Of a stretch of DNA of 64,000 bases, positions 1 to 8,215 are shown piece after piece. How positions within the stretch are numbered: the stretch's first letter is position 1; each line of letters opens with the position of its first letter. The stretch comes from MPNP01 sp965221445 (GTDB lineage: Bacteria; Pseudomonadota; Alphaproteobacteria; Rhodobacterales; Rhodobacteraceae), in contig CBDCSF010000013.1 in assembly GCA_965221445.1 (NCBI GenBank), forward strand, positions 2,914,001-2,978,000, read 5' to 3'. A program made the translations under genes and the position numbers. The notes beneath the pieces were generated by a model. That model was not told the DNA's origin. It did not search any database and saw only the letters and a list, made by a program, of their open reading frames with translations.

Positions 1-1
1 C

Positions 2-682
2 CAGAAAGTACTAGCTATTCCATCCAAGCGTACGAAAAAGCGCATGGTGGACTTTCTTGAACCGAAAGAATCATCAGCACTTCTAGCCGCTCCAGATCTG
101 TCCACTAGGATTGGTCGACGCGACAGGTGTATGTTACTGATTGCCCTGCAAACAGGTCTCAGGGTATCAGAATTGATCGGTCTTGATTTGGAGGATGTTT
201 CCATGAACAACCTATCGGATGCTTGTCTTCATGTACGGGGCAAGGGACGTAAGGAAAGAATGGTTCCATTGCGAAATGATTGTGTGAAAGTCTTGTCCGA
301 CTGGTTGCAGGAACGGGGTGCGGCGAAGGACAATGCATTGTTTGTCACAAATCGGTACAAGAGGCTAAGCAGAGACGGGGTTGCACGTATTGTGAGTAAA
401 TATGTCGGAAAAGCCGCTATATCCTGCCCCTCTATCGGGGAAAAGAGGGTCAGCCCTCATACTTTGCGTCACTCTGCTGCGATGGATTTGTTGCGTAGTG
501 GGGTAAGTTGTACGGTGATCGCTCTTTGGCTTGGTCATGAAAAGATTGATACCACACAGGTATATTTGCATGCCGACATGGCTATCAAGAAAAAAGCCAT
601 GGAACGAACCAGATCACAGGATATTCCTGCAGGACTCTATCAACCAGAGGACGATTTACTCGTGCTCTTAAAGTCTCTATAA
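2..682 (+). CDS. Tyrosine recombinase/integrase, 3' part (start outside the window)
   Basis: This is the catalytic domain of a tyrosine site-specific recombinase, which cuts and joins DNA through a covalent 3'-phosphotyrosine. Visible catalytic residues are Arg in TGLRVSEL, Lys in GKGRKER, the HTLRH box, the Gly-His of WLGHEKI and the nucleophilic Tyr in TTQVYLH. The frame is open from base 2 with no stop, so the ATG at 44 is probably internal and the N-terminal core-binding domain lies upstream of the window. The C-terminal tail after the Tyr is about 35 residues long. The gene is followed by the repeat-bearing end of the element that inserted into an IS110 gene, so it likely moves that element. 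Confidence 0.85.
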   Translation, partial: QKVLAIPSKRTKKRMVDFLEPKESSALLAAPDLSTRIGRRDRCMLLIALQTGLRVSELIGLDLEDVSMNNLSDACLHVRGKGRKERMVPLRNDCVKVLSDWLQERGAAKDNALFVTNRYKRLSRDGVARIVSKYVGKAAISCPSIGEKRVSPHTLRHSAAMDLLRSGVSCTVIALWLGHEKIDTTQVYLHADMAIKKKAMERTRSQDIPAGLYQPEDDLLVLLKSL

Positions 683-687
683 CCAAA

Positions 688-771
688 ATTATGCCGACAA
701 ATTGAATCTAAAAGTTGTTGACAAATGGTTACTTACGATGATTTGTCGGCATAATAAATTTGTCGGCATAA
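688..771. repeat. Terminal repeats of the recombinase element
   Basis: ATTATGCCGACAAATT at 688-703 is the inverted form of ATTTGTCGGCATAA, which occurs at 741-755 and again at 757-771. A partial copy, GTTGACAAAT, lies at 716-725. The inverted and direct copies could form a hairpin of about 14 bp and probably serve as recombinase binding and crossover sites. The outermost copy abuts the interrupted IS110 reading frame. Confidence 0.7.
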
Positions 772-1689
772 GAGGGCTTTTGGTTAGCACGCAAACTGGA
801 GGTTATGGCTCCTGAAATTGAGGTTGTTGTTCTTGATCCGGCCAGTCTTCAGGTTGACCGTCGCTACAAGAAGGTCAAGACTGATCGTCTTGATGCGGAG
901 AAGATGATCCGTGCGTTGAAAGCTTGGCATACCGGTGATCGTGATGCGTTATCTCGGGTTCGCGTGCCACCGGAGGAAGTTGAGGACAAACGCCGTTTGG
1001 TTCGTGAGCGTGATGGTTTGATCGGGGAACGGATACGGTGTTATGGCAAGATACGTGGTGAGTTGCATACGCTTGGGATCTTTCATCTTGGGGCTGGTAC
1101 GCAGGATTTGTGTGCCGAATTATCGGTTGCCAAGACCGGCTACGATACGCCTGTACCGCCGCGGGCTTATGCCAAGATAAAACGGACTGTTGCCAGGTTG
1201 AATCTGGTCAGGGTACAAATTGCCGAGGTTGAGGCTGAATTGAATGAAATGGTTGCCCTTGGCAAGAAAGCAGATCCCACAACGATAGAAGGATTGGCGG
1301 CCACACTGGTTAGGGTCAAGGGGATTGGTATGGTTGATGCTACCTTATTGGCGAGTGAGGCGTATATACGGGACTTCAGGAACCGGCGTCAACTTGGTAA
1401 TTGGGCTGGTCTGACATCTGCCCCCTGGAGCTCTGGCAGCATGGACCGGGACCAGGGGATCACGAAAACTGGCCCGGCCAGGGTTCGCTCACATCTTATA
1501 CAGATGGCTTGGCGCTGGCTTCTTCACCAGCCTGAGAGCAAATTGTCTCTTTGGTATCGTGAAAGAACCAAAGATGGCCAGGGTCGGAACCGTAAGAAGT
1601 TGATTGTTGCCCTGGCTCGTAAGCTTCTGGTTGCCCTGTGGCAATTTGCAACCAGAGGTGTTATCCCAGAGGGAACTATTGTTCAATGA
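772..1689 (+). pseudogene. IS110-family transposase, 5' end removed by the upstream element
   Basis: The frame reads EGFWLARKLE from base 772 and continues through KTDRLDAEKMIRAL, the second half of the DEDD RuvC-like domain. The C-terminal transposase_20 domain follows, with GLTSAPWSSGSM holding the Ser-rich catalytic motif, and the tail is typical of the family (ALWQFATRGVIPEG). The first roughly 70 residues, including the initial catalytic Asp and Glu, are missing. A stop (TAA, 769-771) lies in frame within the inserted element's repeat. ATG 805 would give 294 residues but not an active enzyme. Base composition is more GC-rich than the flanking chromosome, which fits a recent arrival. Confidence 0.88.
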
Positions 1690-1985
1690 GAATACCACCT
1701 GGAAACAGGAGTTTTTCCATCATAACTGGACGCGGTTGTGGAGGAGACCGGGATAGGATATGTCGATGTCGGCATGTGAAAGGTCAACCGATTTGGGGAT
1801 TGGTCACCAGCAGTGGAACCGTAATTATAGATTGGTTTGACCTCCCGGAGTGTCGTCGCCACGAATGTGGGATTTTGGTCACGGAGTTGATGAGTATCAG
1901 CAAACCGAACCGGATAAGAGTTTGGTGCCACGATAAAGTGGTATCCTGCATAGAGAGATATGCAGCCCAATGACACTCGACCCGG
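1690..1985 (+). ncRNA. IS110 right-end non-coding region, candidate bridge/seek RNA
   Basis: About 290 bases follow the transposase stop with no convincing gene. IS110-family elements carry a guide (bridge or seek) RNA in the non-coding end next to the transposase. Two hairpins are readable: TGCCAC/GTGGTA (1926-1931 with 1938-1943, loop GATAAA) and CTGCATA/TATGCAG (1946-1952 with 1959-1965, loop GAGAGA). The closely spaced stem-loops suggest structured RNA. The guide loops cannot be assigned without the element's precise ends. The role is inference. Confidence 0.45.
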
Positions 1986-2202
1986 ACTCTAAAATGGCTG
2001 TTTGAAATGAGGAGAAGTATATGTTTTAATAAAAAAAAGCGATTACAATAAAAAAATCTTGCAATTAATGCCCATAAGAATCCCCTTTTAATCGTTTCTT
2101 GAAAAGCTTTTAAATTATCCTTTAAGGTATTTTCCAATCAATATTGATCTGGTTCTACAGAAATCGATTCATTAATACCTTGTTACCACTCATAAATGGC
2201 AG
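1986..2202. other. Intergenic sequence between IS110 end and hipA
   Basis: The stretch is AT-rich with poly-A runs. I see no gene, and the exact IS110 right end could not be fixed. Confidence 0.5.
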
Positions 2203-3522
2203 TCATAAATTTGGCTTAAGTCGGCCTGCTATGCGTAATGCGTTTTCTTCAACTAATTTGGCAATATGCCTTACAATCTTGGCTTTAGAACCTGGTTGGT
2301 TGGAAACGAGTTCAATTGCCTCATTCCTTGCTGCAACCATATAATCAACCAATTTTTGAACTCTCTGACAAACACCACGAGCATTTAGCCCAGCATTATT
2401 TGCAATTTGTTCCCAATGCCTCTTGTCAATGTTAACGGGCTTTCGTTTTTTGCCAGCAATTTTTTGGGCATGATACTGGTTAACATGATCCCAAATCAGA
2501 ACAGTTGACACATCGTACAAAGGTGCAATCGCAGGTTCACCACTAAGGATTATGGAATAATTCTTGGCATGTGCATCTGTATTGGCAACAAGAATGTTAA
2601 AAATCACCTGATCTAGCAATTTCAATGCCTGATCAGTTGGCAAATAGTTACCTGTAAGTAAAAGTGTTTGGAGGTCCAATCCTGAATAAATTCCTTGCTC
2701 ATACTTTTGTGCAGGAAAAATGCTGTTGGCCTGAGCGAAATCTTCTTGGTGAAGCCGTCTGATAGAACTGTCATTTCTGAGTGTACGATCATAACGTGCT
2801 ACTGCTAGGGCAGTCCGATTACTTGTTTCAATAGTAGTACAATCTACAGACTTTATACCTATCAATTTTGCAAGTGTAAGACAGTAGGCTTCGTTCTCCA
2901 CTATACCCGGCAAGTATGGATTATCAGGTTTGACGATGATAGTAGAAGGCGCACCCTTTTTTGGTATGGCCAGCAAATCTTTTGGTTTTGGTAAACCCAG
3001 TTTGGGGTGTCCAGATTCATCTAAAATGGCTAAAGCTGATTTCTCTTGACCCCCTGCAAGCGAAAGCCTGACCCCATCTTCTCCTACAAGAAACGGCCGT
3101 AGCTTTAAATCTTCAAAGTGTCTTTCCAGTGCCTCCTGCTGTGTTTGCAATTCATAGTGTTGGAGCAAAGTTTCATAATCCCAAACATTCCTGTCACTCG
3201 GCTCTCCGATTGAGATTGCACCTGCAGTATCTCCCCCTATTTCCCGTAGGATGGATATAGGGTCAGAAACTGAAAGACCTAAGGCACGTGAAAGGTTTGT
3301 AAGTTGCTGTCCTTCTGGAAGCAAATTTATCAACCATGGTACAATGATATAATCGTCGAATTTCCCTTTGTCCAATGGCAGTTTAATTGATAGTGGAAAG
3401 TTTCTCTCTGTTGCCAGCCAATTTGGAGTATAAACAAAATGAATGAGTTGTTGGTCCTGAATGATTATCTGGCCAACAACGAACTTTTCGTAGAATACTT
3501 CAATTTTTTTAATTTCTGCCAT
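2203..3522 (-). CDS. hipA: HipA-type serine/threonine kinase toxin
   Basis: The 439-residue protein matches the usual length of HipA kinases, which phosphorylate a target such as glutamyl-tRNA synthetase and cause growth arrest or persistence. In order it shows the N-terminal HipA fold (FVYTPNWL, FPLSIKLPL), GGDTAGAIS, the Gly-rich nucleotide loop LSLAGGQEKSAL near residues 154-165, VARYDR, RLHQEDFAQ, the catalytic loop NTDAHAKN near 315-322 and the metal-binding APLYDV near 335. All key residues look intact. The ATG at 3522 is preferred over the TTG at 3525. It overlaps the hipB stop as TGATG, so the two are translationally coupled. The gene is the second in an antitoxin-first operon. Confidence 0.93.
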   Translation of the reverse strand: MAEIKKIEVFYEKFVVGQIIIQDQQLIHFVYTPNWLATERNFPLSIKLPLDKGKFDDYIIVPWLINLLPEGQQLTNLSRALGLSVSDPISILREIGGDTAGAISIGEPSDRNVWDYETLLQHYELQTQQEALERHFEDLKLRPFLVGEDGVRLSLAGGQEKSALAILDESGHPKLGLPKPKDLLAIPKKGAPSTIIVKPDNPYLPGIVENEAYCLTLAKLIGIKSVDCTTIETSNRTALAVARYDRTLRNDSSIRRLHQEDFAQANSIFPAQKYEQGIYSGLDLQTLLLTGNYLPTDQALKLLDQVIFNILVANTDAHAKNYSIILSGEPAIAPLYDVSTVLIWDHVNQYHAQKIAGKKRKPVNIDKRHWEQIANNAGLNARGVCQRVQKLVDYMVAARNEAIELVSNQPGSKAKIVRHIAKLVEENALRIAGRLKPNL

Positions 3523-3809
3523 CAATCATTATCCAAATCATATCCTGGCAGATTGAGGTTGGGATTTTTGCTTAGATCATTATCTTCATGAAACAGGTCT
3601 TGGGGCTTAATTCTTAGGGCAAGGGCTAACGAGATCAAGGTGGAGAGTTTCACATCTCTCTTTCCCCTCTCAATATTTGACACCGTGGATACAGTAGCAC
3701 CAGAAAGAAGTGAAAGGTCTTCTAAACTAAGCCCTAATTTTTTTCTTCGTTCCCTGATCTTGTAGCCAACATTTTTAGCCCAAAATAAAGTATCGGTAGG
3801 ATCAGACAC
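3522..3809 (-). CDS. hipB: HipB-type antitoxin, Xre/Cro helix-turn-helix
   Basis: The protein has 95 residues with a central Xre helix-turn-helix (IRERRKKLGLSLEDLSLLSG followed by VSTVSNIERGKR). HipB proteins neutralise HipA and repress the operon by binding inverted repeats. The start is GTG at 3809 with AAAGGA six bases upstream. The acidic C-terminal tail (SKNPNLNLPGYDLDND) may contact HipA, by analogy with the family. A palindrome TTATC-N6-GATAA lies about 60 bases upstream of the start, and further copies lie in the tandem array beyond, which suggests unusually extensive operator DNA. Confidence 0.88.
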   Translation of the reverse strand: MSDPTDTLFWAKNVGYKIRERRKKLGLSLEDLSLLSGATVSTVSNIERGKRDVKLSTLISLALALRIKPQDLFHEDNDLSKNPNLNLPGYDLDND

Positions 3810-3864
3810 AATTTTCCTTTCGCAGCGAGTAGAATTTGCTCAATTTATTCTTCTAACACCCCGT

Positions 3865-3882
3865 TTTATCTTGTGCGATAAA
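3865..3882. promoter_or_regulatory. Candidate HipB operator at the hipBA promoter
   Basis: TTTATC, six bases, then GATAAA form a perfect 6-bp dyad about 56 bases upstream of the hipB start. Escherichia coli HipB recognises TATCC-N8-GGATA, which has similar architecture. The same core, TTATC-N6-GATAA, recurs in the array at 3961-4321. Confidence 0.6.
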
Positions 3883-3959
3883 TATATTAATATTTTCTAA
3901 CTGGTCGAGAAAATTACAATTGAAGGTAAAATACCCCTTTTTTTGAAAGTTGCTTTATA

Positions 3960-4350
3960 TTTATCATAGAAGATAAATTGATGACTATACCATCAATTTG
4001 GATACTTATTTATCCTATGTAATAAAAACATATTCTCCGACGGTAGAATTCATAAAATCTTATCATAGAAGATAAAATAGTTCTTATCTGTAGAAATTCA
4101 AATGAAGTTTATCATAGAAGATAAATTGATGACTATACTATCAATTTGGATACTTATTTATTCTATGTAATAAAAACACATTCCCAGACGGTAGAATTCA
4201 TAAAATCTTATCATAGAAGATAAAATAGTTCTTATCTATAGAAATTCAAATGAAGTTTATCATAGAAGATAAATAGATGACTATACTACCAATTTGGATA
4301 CTTATTTATTCTATGTAATAAAAACATATTCCCCGAGGGTAGAATTCATA
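3960..4350. repeat. 148-bp tandem repeat with operator-like palindromes every 49 bp
   Basis: Units begin at 3960, 4108 and 4256, a period of 148 bp; the third is incomplete and decays after about 4350. The 16-mer TTATCATAGAAGATAA occurs exactly at 3961, 4060, 4109, 4208 and 4257. Weaker dyads (TTATC or TTATT, N6, AATAA) fall at 4010, 4158 and 4306. Start-to-start spacing is therefore 49, 50, 49, 49, 50, 49 and 49 bp. Each unit also holds the inverted repeat TTGATG/CATCAA flanking seven bases. The dyads match the hipBA promoter dyad, so HipB binding is the leading hypothesis. Confidence 0.9.
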
Positions 4351-4698
4351 AAATCCCACCTTGTGGTCCGATTCATACAAATAGTACACGTTTTATTTTC
4401 AGTAAAGGCCGGTCAAAACTTGGTCTACGTCGTCTGGTCATGGTTCCCTTTCCCTGTCAGTGAAATTGTTGCGGAGTAATTATCCCACTTGGGACTGTTC
4501 TTCAACTACACTTTTGGAACAACATGCCATTCCATAAATGGTGGTGACCCACTATATTTGGTGAAGAGCCAAATTAATTAGTGAAAAAGGAATTACTTTG
4601 TACAATTGTGGAATCCAAATGATAGGCTCATTTATCACCGAATATTCTCCGTTGAAGAGTACTCCTTTAGAGAGGTCTCTACAGAACCACCGAAAGGT
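4351..4698. other. Intergenic, no gene recognised
   Basis: After the repeat array there are about 350 bases with only short unconvincing open frames. No hairpin or conserved motif was recognised. Confidence 0.5.
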
Positions 4699-5670
4699 TC
4701 AGATAGAGTTTCTTAATTGACCAAGCTTATTGTTTCGTTCTTCCCGTGCCTTAAGTGCTTGGTCCAGATCGACTTTCACAAATCGAGTAGACCAATTGGG
4801 TTGAAGTTGACCAATCAAATCCATATCAGAGGAAATCACCGTACCCAACATACAATAGCCCCCACCTGAAACGGCATCTCTGTGTAGCACAATTGGTTCA
4901 GTACCTCCCGGTATCTGAATCGATCCATAAGGATAGCAGCTATCCACAATATTGGATGGATCTGATCCGGCACCAAAAGGTTGTTCCCGATCAATGAAGT
5001 TTAGAGGGTGGCCCTTTTGGAAACGATAACCAATTCGGTCAGCTTCAGGTGCAACTTTCCAAACATCTTCAAAAAACTGATTCTGCGATTGGGGGGTAAA
5101 TCTATGCCAATAAAGGCCTGGGACCACCCTCAATTCAACTTCGGACCCAATGGCTTGTCTCAGTTCAACTGGAATCGTACATACTTCTTTTTTTGTATTG
5201 GAAGATTCTCCAATAGGCAATTCATCTCCAGCTTGAAGATTACGCCCCTCAAAACCTCCCAAGGCACCAAGAGTATAGGTTGAACGACTACCTAGTGCCA
5301 ATGGCACATCAATACCACCAGAGACAGCTATATAGGCTCTTGCACCCGACTTCAAAAAGTCAAAAGTCAAGGTCTGACCAGCTTTAACTCCAAACGAAGT
5401 CCAGTTTTCCTTCTTTATACCATCAACCTTGGGTGGAAGTTCTGCTCCAGTCACTGCTACAATTGAATCTCTGGAAAATTCCAACTCAGGGCCCATGAAG
5501 GCAGTTTCCAGTACAGCTGCACCTTCATCATTGCCAACAAGCAAGTTAGCTGCTCTTAATGAATATCGATCCATCCCGCCAGAAATCGGAATTCCCAAAT
5601 GGTAATAGCCAGGACGACCCAAATCCTGTACTGAAGTCGCCAGCCCGGGTTTAACTACCTTAATTGACAT
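4699..5670 (-). CDS. pxpC: Biotin-dependent carboxyltransferase subunit, AHS2/KipA (PxpC-type)
   Basis: The 323-residue protein has the AHS2 (allophanate hydrolase subunit 2/KipA) fold: MSIKVVKPGLATSVQDLGRPGY at the start, GGMDRYSLRAANLLVGN, then SDRIGYRF-like APEADRIGYRF and the IQIPGGTEPIVLHRDA segment. In urea carboxylase this fold forms one half of the carboxyltransferase domain; in PxpC it works with PxpA and PxpB in 5-oxoproline cleavage. Its start overlaps the upstream AHS1 gene by 11 bp. A biotin carboxylase and a biotinyl carrier in the same operon suggest that here it transfers carboxyl groups from biotin. It is the last gene of the operon. Confidence 0.87.
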   Translation of the reverse strand: MSIKVVKPGLATSVQDLGRPGYYHLGIPISGGMDRYSLRAANLLVGNDEGAAVLETAFMGPELEFSRDSIVAVTGAELPPKVDGIKKENWTSFGVKAGQTLTFDFLKSGARAYIAVSGGIDVPLALGSRSTYTLGALGGFEGRNLQAGDELPIGESSNTKKEVCTIPVELRQAIGSEVELRVVPGLYWHRFTPQSQNQFFEDVWKVAPEADRIGYRFQKGHPLNFIDREQPFGAGSDPSNIVDSCYPYGSIQIPGGTEPIVLHRDAVSGGGYCMLGTVISSDMDLIGQLQPNWSTRFVKVDLDQALKAREERNNKLGQLRNSI

Positions 5671-6535
5671 ATAACTTTTCCCCTATTTTGCGATTATAAG
5701 CATCAATATCGCTTTGAAATTCTTCCAGACCAAAGACCAAATCTATCGTCCTCGGTTCAAATTTGTTGGCTTCTACCTGGGCACAATATTCGTCATAGGC
5801 TTCCCGGTCAATTGGTTTGAATTTGACAATATCACCAGGATTGAAGAAAACCATGAAATCACGGAGGTAATTGATCTCCTGCTTCGGATCAAATATCGGC
5901 ATTGGCGTTATCCCGAACATTTGATACCCGCCTGCACCACGTACCGAGTAAATACAGGCAAAACATCCCCCATATCCGACAGTCAGTTTGGGGGTGTCTG
6001 TACGAGGTCGCAGATATTTTGGTACTTCAATCTGCCTTTCCCGTTCAACCATTTGGTACATGAAGGGTAAACCGGCAACAAATCCAACCATGCTGACGAA
6101 CCAGGGCGAACTGGTGTAGGCCTCTATGAAGGAGTTTACAGAATCATAGTTGTTAATACTGGCAGCATACTCAATGTCAGTACTATTGGGATCCTGATGT
6201 CTCTCCCGAAATCTCATCAAGGTCTCATGAGTCCATGGATCATTGAAAAACACCGGAATTTCAATCACTCGAGTTTTCAATGTCGCATCAGTTTTTTCAG
6301 TCAAACCCTCAATTGTTTTCAACTCGTTCAAAAGATCATTTGGTTTAATCTGATCCGGATCAAATTTAATCTGATAGGAGGCATTGGCAGGGCAAACCTC
6401 TACCAAACCCTTGATTTGGCTTTCTCTGACGGCCTTTGTCATAGACAAGCTTCGAAAAAAAGCATCAAGTGACATCTCCTCACTGACCTCAGCGAAGATA
6501 TGATCATCACCTCCAAAAGAATACCTGGTTCCCAT
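5660..6535 (-). CDS. pxpB: Carboxyltransferase subunit, AHS1/KipI (PxpB-type)
   Basis: The 291-residue protein contains the AHS1 fold: YSFGGDDHIFAEV at the N-terminus, MVGFVAGLPFMYQM, a conserved block with KYLRPRTDTPKLTVGYGG, and SVRGAGGYQMFGITP near residue 200. The C-terminal part (NPGDIVKFKPIDREAYDEY) resembles the carboxyltransferase domain of urea carboxylases more than short KipI proteins. ATG 6535 is preferred to TTG 6541 because GGGAG lies at suitable spacing. It pairs with the overlapping downstream AHS2 gene as a complete carboxyltransferase. It is 24 bases downstream of the biotin carboxylase gene. Confidence 0.87.
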   Translation of the reverse strand: MGTRYSFGGDDHIFAEVSEEMSLDAFFRSLSMTKAVRESQIKGLVEVCPANASYQIKFDPDQIKPNDLLNELKTIEGLTEKTDATLKTRVIEIPVFFNDPWTHETLMRFRERHQDPNSTDIEYAASINNYDSVNSFIEAYTSSPWFVSMVGFVAGLPFMYQMVERERQIEVPKYLRPRTDTPKLTVGYGGCFACIYSVRGAGGYQMFGITPMPIFDPKQEINYLRDFMVFFNPGDIVKFKPIDREAYDEYCAQVEANKFEPRTIDLVFGLEEFQSDIDAYNRKIGEKLYVN

Positions 6536-6559
6536 AAGCAAAACTCCCTTCTTTACCTT

Positions 6560-7918
6560 TTATATCAAATTTCCATCGGCTAACCAGTCATCCAGAAAGG
6601 ATGTATAAACATCACCTTCCCTGACCTGATGGTCATTAATCAATGACTGATGAATAGTTTTTGTTGTTTCAATACCTGTAATTTCAAGTTCCCCCAGGGC
6701 TCGTTGCATTCGTTCAATGGCTCTGGACCGGTTTTCATCCCATACAATCAATTTACCAAGAAGTGAATCATAAAATGGTGGGATATCGTAACCTGCATAA
6801 AGCATTGTATCAAACCTGACGCCGGGTCCTGAAGGGAATTGGAGTTTTTCAACATGGCCAGGTTGGGGCATAAAGTTTTTCCTCGGATCTTCGGCATTTA
6901 TTCTGCACTCAATGGCGTGTCCCCTTATCTCAACTTCTTCCTGCTTTATACCAAGTTTGTTTCCAGCCGCTATGGAGATACCTTCACGAACCAAATCTAT
7001 ACCTGTTATCATTTCGGTCACTGGATGCTCAACTTGAATACGTGTATTCATTTCCAGAAAATAATACTCTTCAGTTATTTCATCAAACAGGAATTCTATA
7101 GTCCCAGCTCCACCATATCCAACCATGTGTGCAAAATCCCTAGCTTTTGTACAGATGGTGTTGCGGATTGCCTCACTGAGAGGTGAAGCTGGTGCCTCTT
7201 CCCAGATTTTTTGCCTTCTTCTTTGCAGTGAACATTCTCTATCAAAAATGTGTATGGTATTTCCGCCATCCCCCAAAACCTGAACCTCAATATGGCGAGG
7301 CCGCGGAAGATATTTTTCAATAAACAAACCCCCATCCCCGAAAAAAGATTGCGCTTCAAGACTTGCGACAGGAAATAATCGCTCAAATTCCTCCCAATTG
7401 CTTGCGATTCTTATACCTCTGCCACCACCACCCGCTGCAGCTTTGATGAGGACCGGAAAATCGAATTCTGCCAAAATTGACTTGGCCATGTCAAGGGATT
7501 CTACCAAACCATTACTTCCCGGTACTGTAGGAAGTCCACTTTGCTCGGCCAGTTTTCTGGCAATCACCTTGTCCCCGAGTTGACTGATGGTCTCCCCTTT
7601 CGGACCAATAAAGATCAGTCCTGCCTTTTCGACTTTCGTGGCAAATTCACCATTCTCGGAAAGGAATCCATAACCAGGGTGTATTGCGTCAGCTCCTGAA
7701 GTTTTAGCTGCAGCAATAATTTGTTCTTGATTTAAATAGGATTTCAGCGGTTGGGGAGGGCCTATATTAACGGCATCATCGGCCATCATTACTGGTAGGG
7801 AATCCTTATCGGCATCGGAGTAGACCTGTATGGTCCTAATTCCTAACTCCCTTGCGGCTCTGATTACCCTTAGCGCAATCTCACCTCGGTTGGCAATTAA
7901 AATGCTGGCAATTGACAT
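6560..7918 (-). CDS. Biotin carboxylase (AccC-like)
   Basis: The protein is 452 residues, the normal AccC length. It carboxylates biotin with ATP and bicarbonate. Visible features are the N-terminal ILIANRGEIALRVIRAARELG, the ATP-grasp Gly-rich loop KAAAGGGGRGIRIA near residue 160, the HIEVQVLGD and DRECSLQRRRQKIWEEAP segments, the metal-binding FLEMNTRIQVEHPVTE and the RINAEDP block. All catalytic residues appear present. It sits next to a separate biotinyl domain gene and the two carboxyltransferase halves. It therefore probably serves that dedicated carboxylase rather than fatty acid synthesis. Confidence 0.92.
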   Translation of the reverse strand: MSIASILIANRGEIALRVIRAARELGIRTIQVYSDADKDSLPVMMADDAVNIGPPQPLKSYLNQEQIIAAAKTSGADAIHPGYGFLSENGEFATKVEKAGLIFIGPKGETISQLGDKVIARKLAEQSGLPTVPGSNGLVESLDMAKSILAEFDFPVLIKAAAGGGGRGIRIASNWEEFERLFPVASLEAQSFFGDGGLFIEKYLPRPRHIEVQVLGDGGNTIHIFDRECSLQRRRQKIWEEAPASPLSEAIRNTICTKARDFAHMVGYGGAGTIEFLFDEITEEYYFLEMNTRIQVEHPVTEMITGIDLVREGISIAAGNKLGIKQEEVEIRGHAIECRINAEDPRKNFMPQPGHVEKLQFPSGPGVRFDTMLYAGYDIPPFYDSLLGKLIVWDENRSRAIERMQRALGELEITGIETTKTIHQSLINDHQVREGDVYTSFLDDWLADGNLI

Positions 7919-7932
7919 CGGATTTTGATCCG

Positions 7933-8175
7933 CTACGGTTTCAGTTCAACAATGGTTTGACCAGCGATTACAGCATCCTCATTATCAACATGAAAAGAGG
8001 TGATTGTACCGGCCTTGTCTGCCTGTATTTCATGAAACGACTTCATAACTTCAACAAGCCCAATGGTTTCTCCAACTGCCACTGTATCCCCAACCTCTTT
8101 GTATGGTGGTTGATCCGGTGCTGGCTTACGATAGAATGTACCGGGAAGAGGTGATTGTATAATGCTTTCCGACAT
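7933..8175 (-). CDS. Stand-alone biotinyl carrier protein (BCCP-type)
   Basis: The protein has 80 residues and consists of a single biotinyl/lipoyl domain. The biotinylation site reads EVMKSFHEI with Lys at about residue 45; AccB usually has AMKM, so this is the less common VMKS form. The Pro-rich loop SPLPGTFYRKPAPDQPPY contains the thumb-like insertion of BCCPs. It lacks AccB's long N-terminal linker. The ATG at 8175 has GGAG nine bases upstream, whereas the upstream ATG at 8190 has none. It lies between pxpA and the biotin carboxylase gene and would carry the carboxyl group between carboxylase and AHS1/AHS2 subunits. Confidence 0.88.
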   Translation of the reverse strand: MSESIIQSPLPGTFYRKPAPDQPPYKEVGDTVAVGETIGLVEVMKSFHEIQADKAGTITSFHVDNEDAVIAGQTIVELKP

Positions 8176-8215
8176 GTTGCTTTTCTCCATTATTTTAAGG
8201 TATCAAAATTTTGTT

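Larger units (their letters stand above)
1..771 (+). mobile_element. Right part of a tyrosine-recombinase element (RIT-like), inserted in IS110
   Basis: The stretch carries a tyrosine recombinase gene followed by a short non-coding end that contains one inverted and two direct copies of a motif reading ATTTGTCGGCATAA (688-703 inverted, 741-755, 757-771). Immediately after the last copy the reading frame of an IS110 transposase resumes, so the element's right boundary is placed at about 771. RIT elements carry three adjacent tyrosine recombinases bounded by inverted repeats. Only the last recombinase is visible here, so that assignment is inference. The left end is outside the window. Confidence 0.65.

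Noticed and set aside
1638..2137. Open frames on both strands over the IS110 right end
   Set aside because: They overlap hairpins of the element's non-coding end and encode no recognisable protein.
3960..4350. CRISPR-like regular array
   Set aside because: Repeats are only 16 bp and the sequences between them are themselves repeated every 148 bp, so it is a tandem satellite, not a CRISPR. No cas gene is near.
4294..4479. 61-codon open frame at the array edge
   Set aside because: It begins inside the tandem repeat, has no Shine-Dalgarno and no recognisable protein features.
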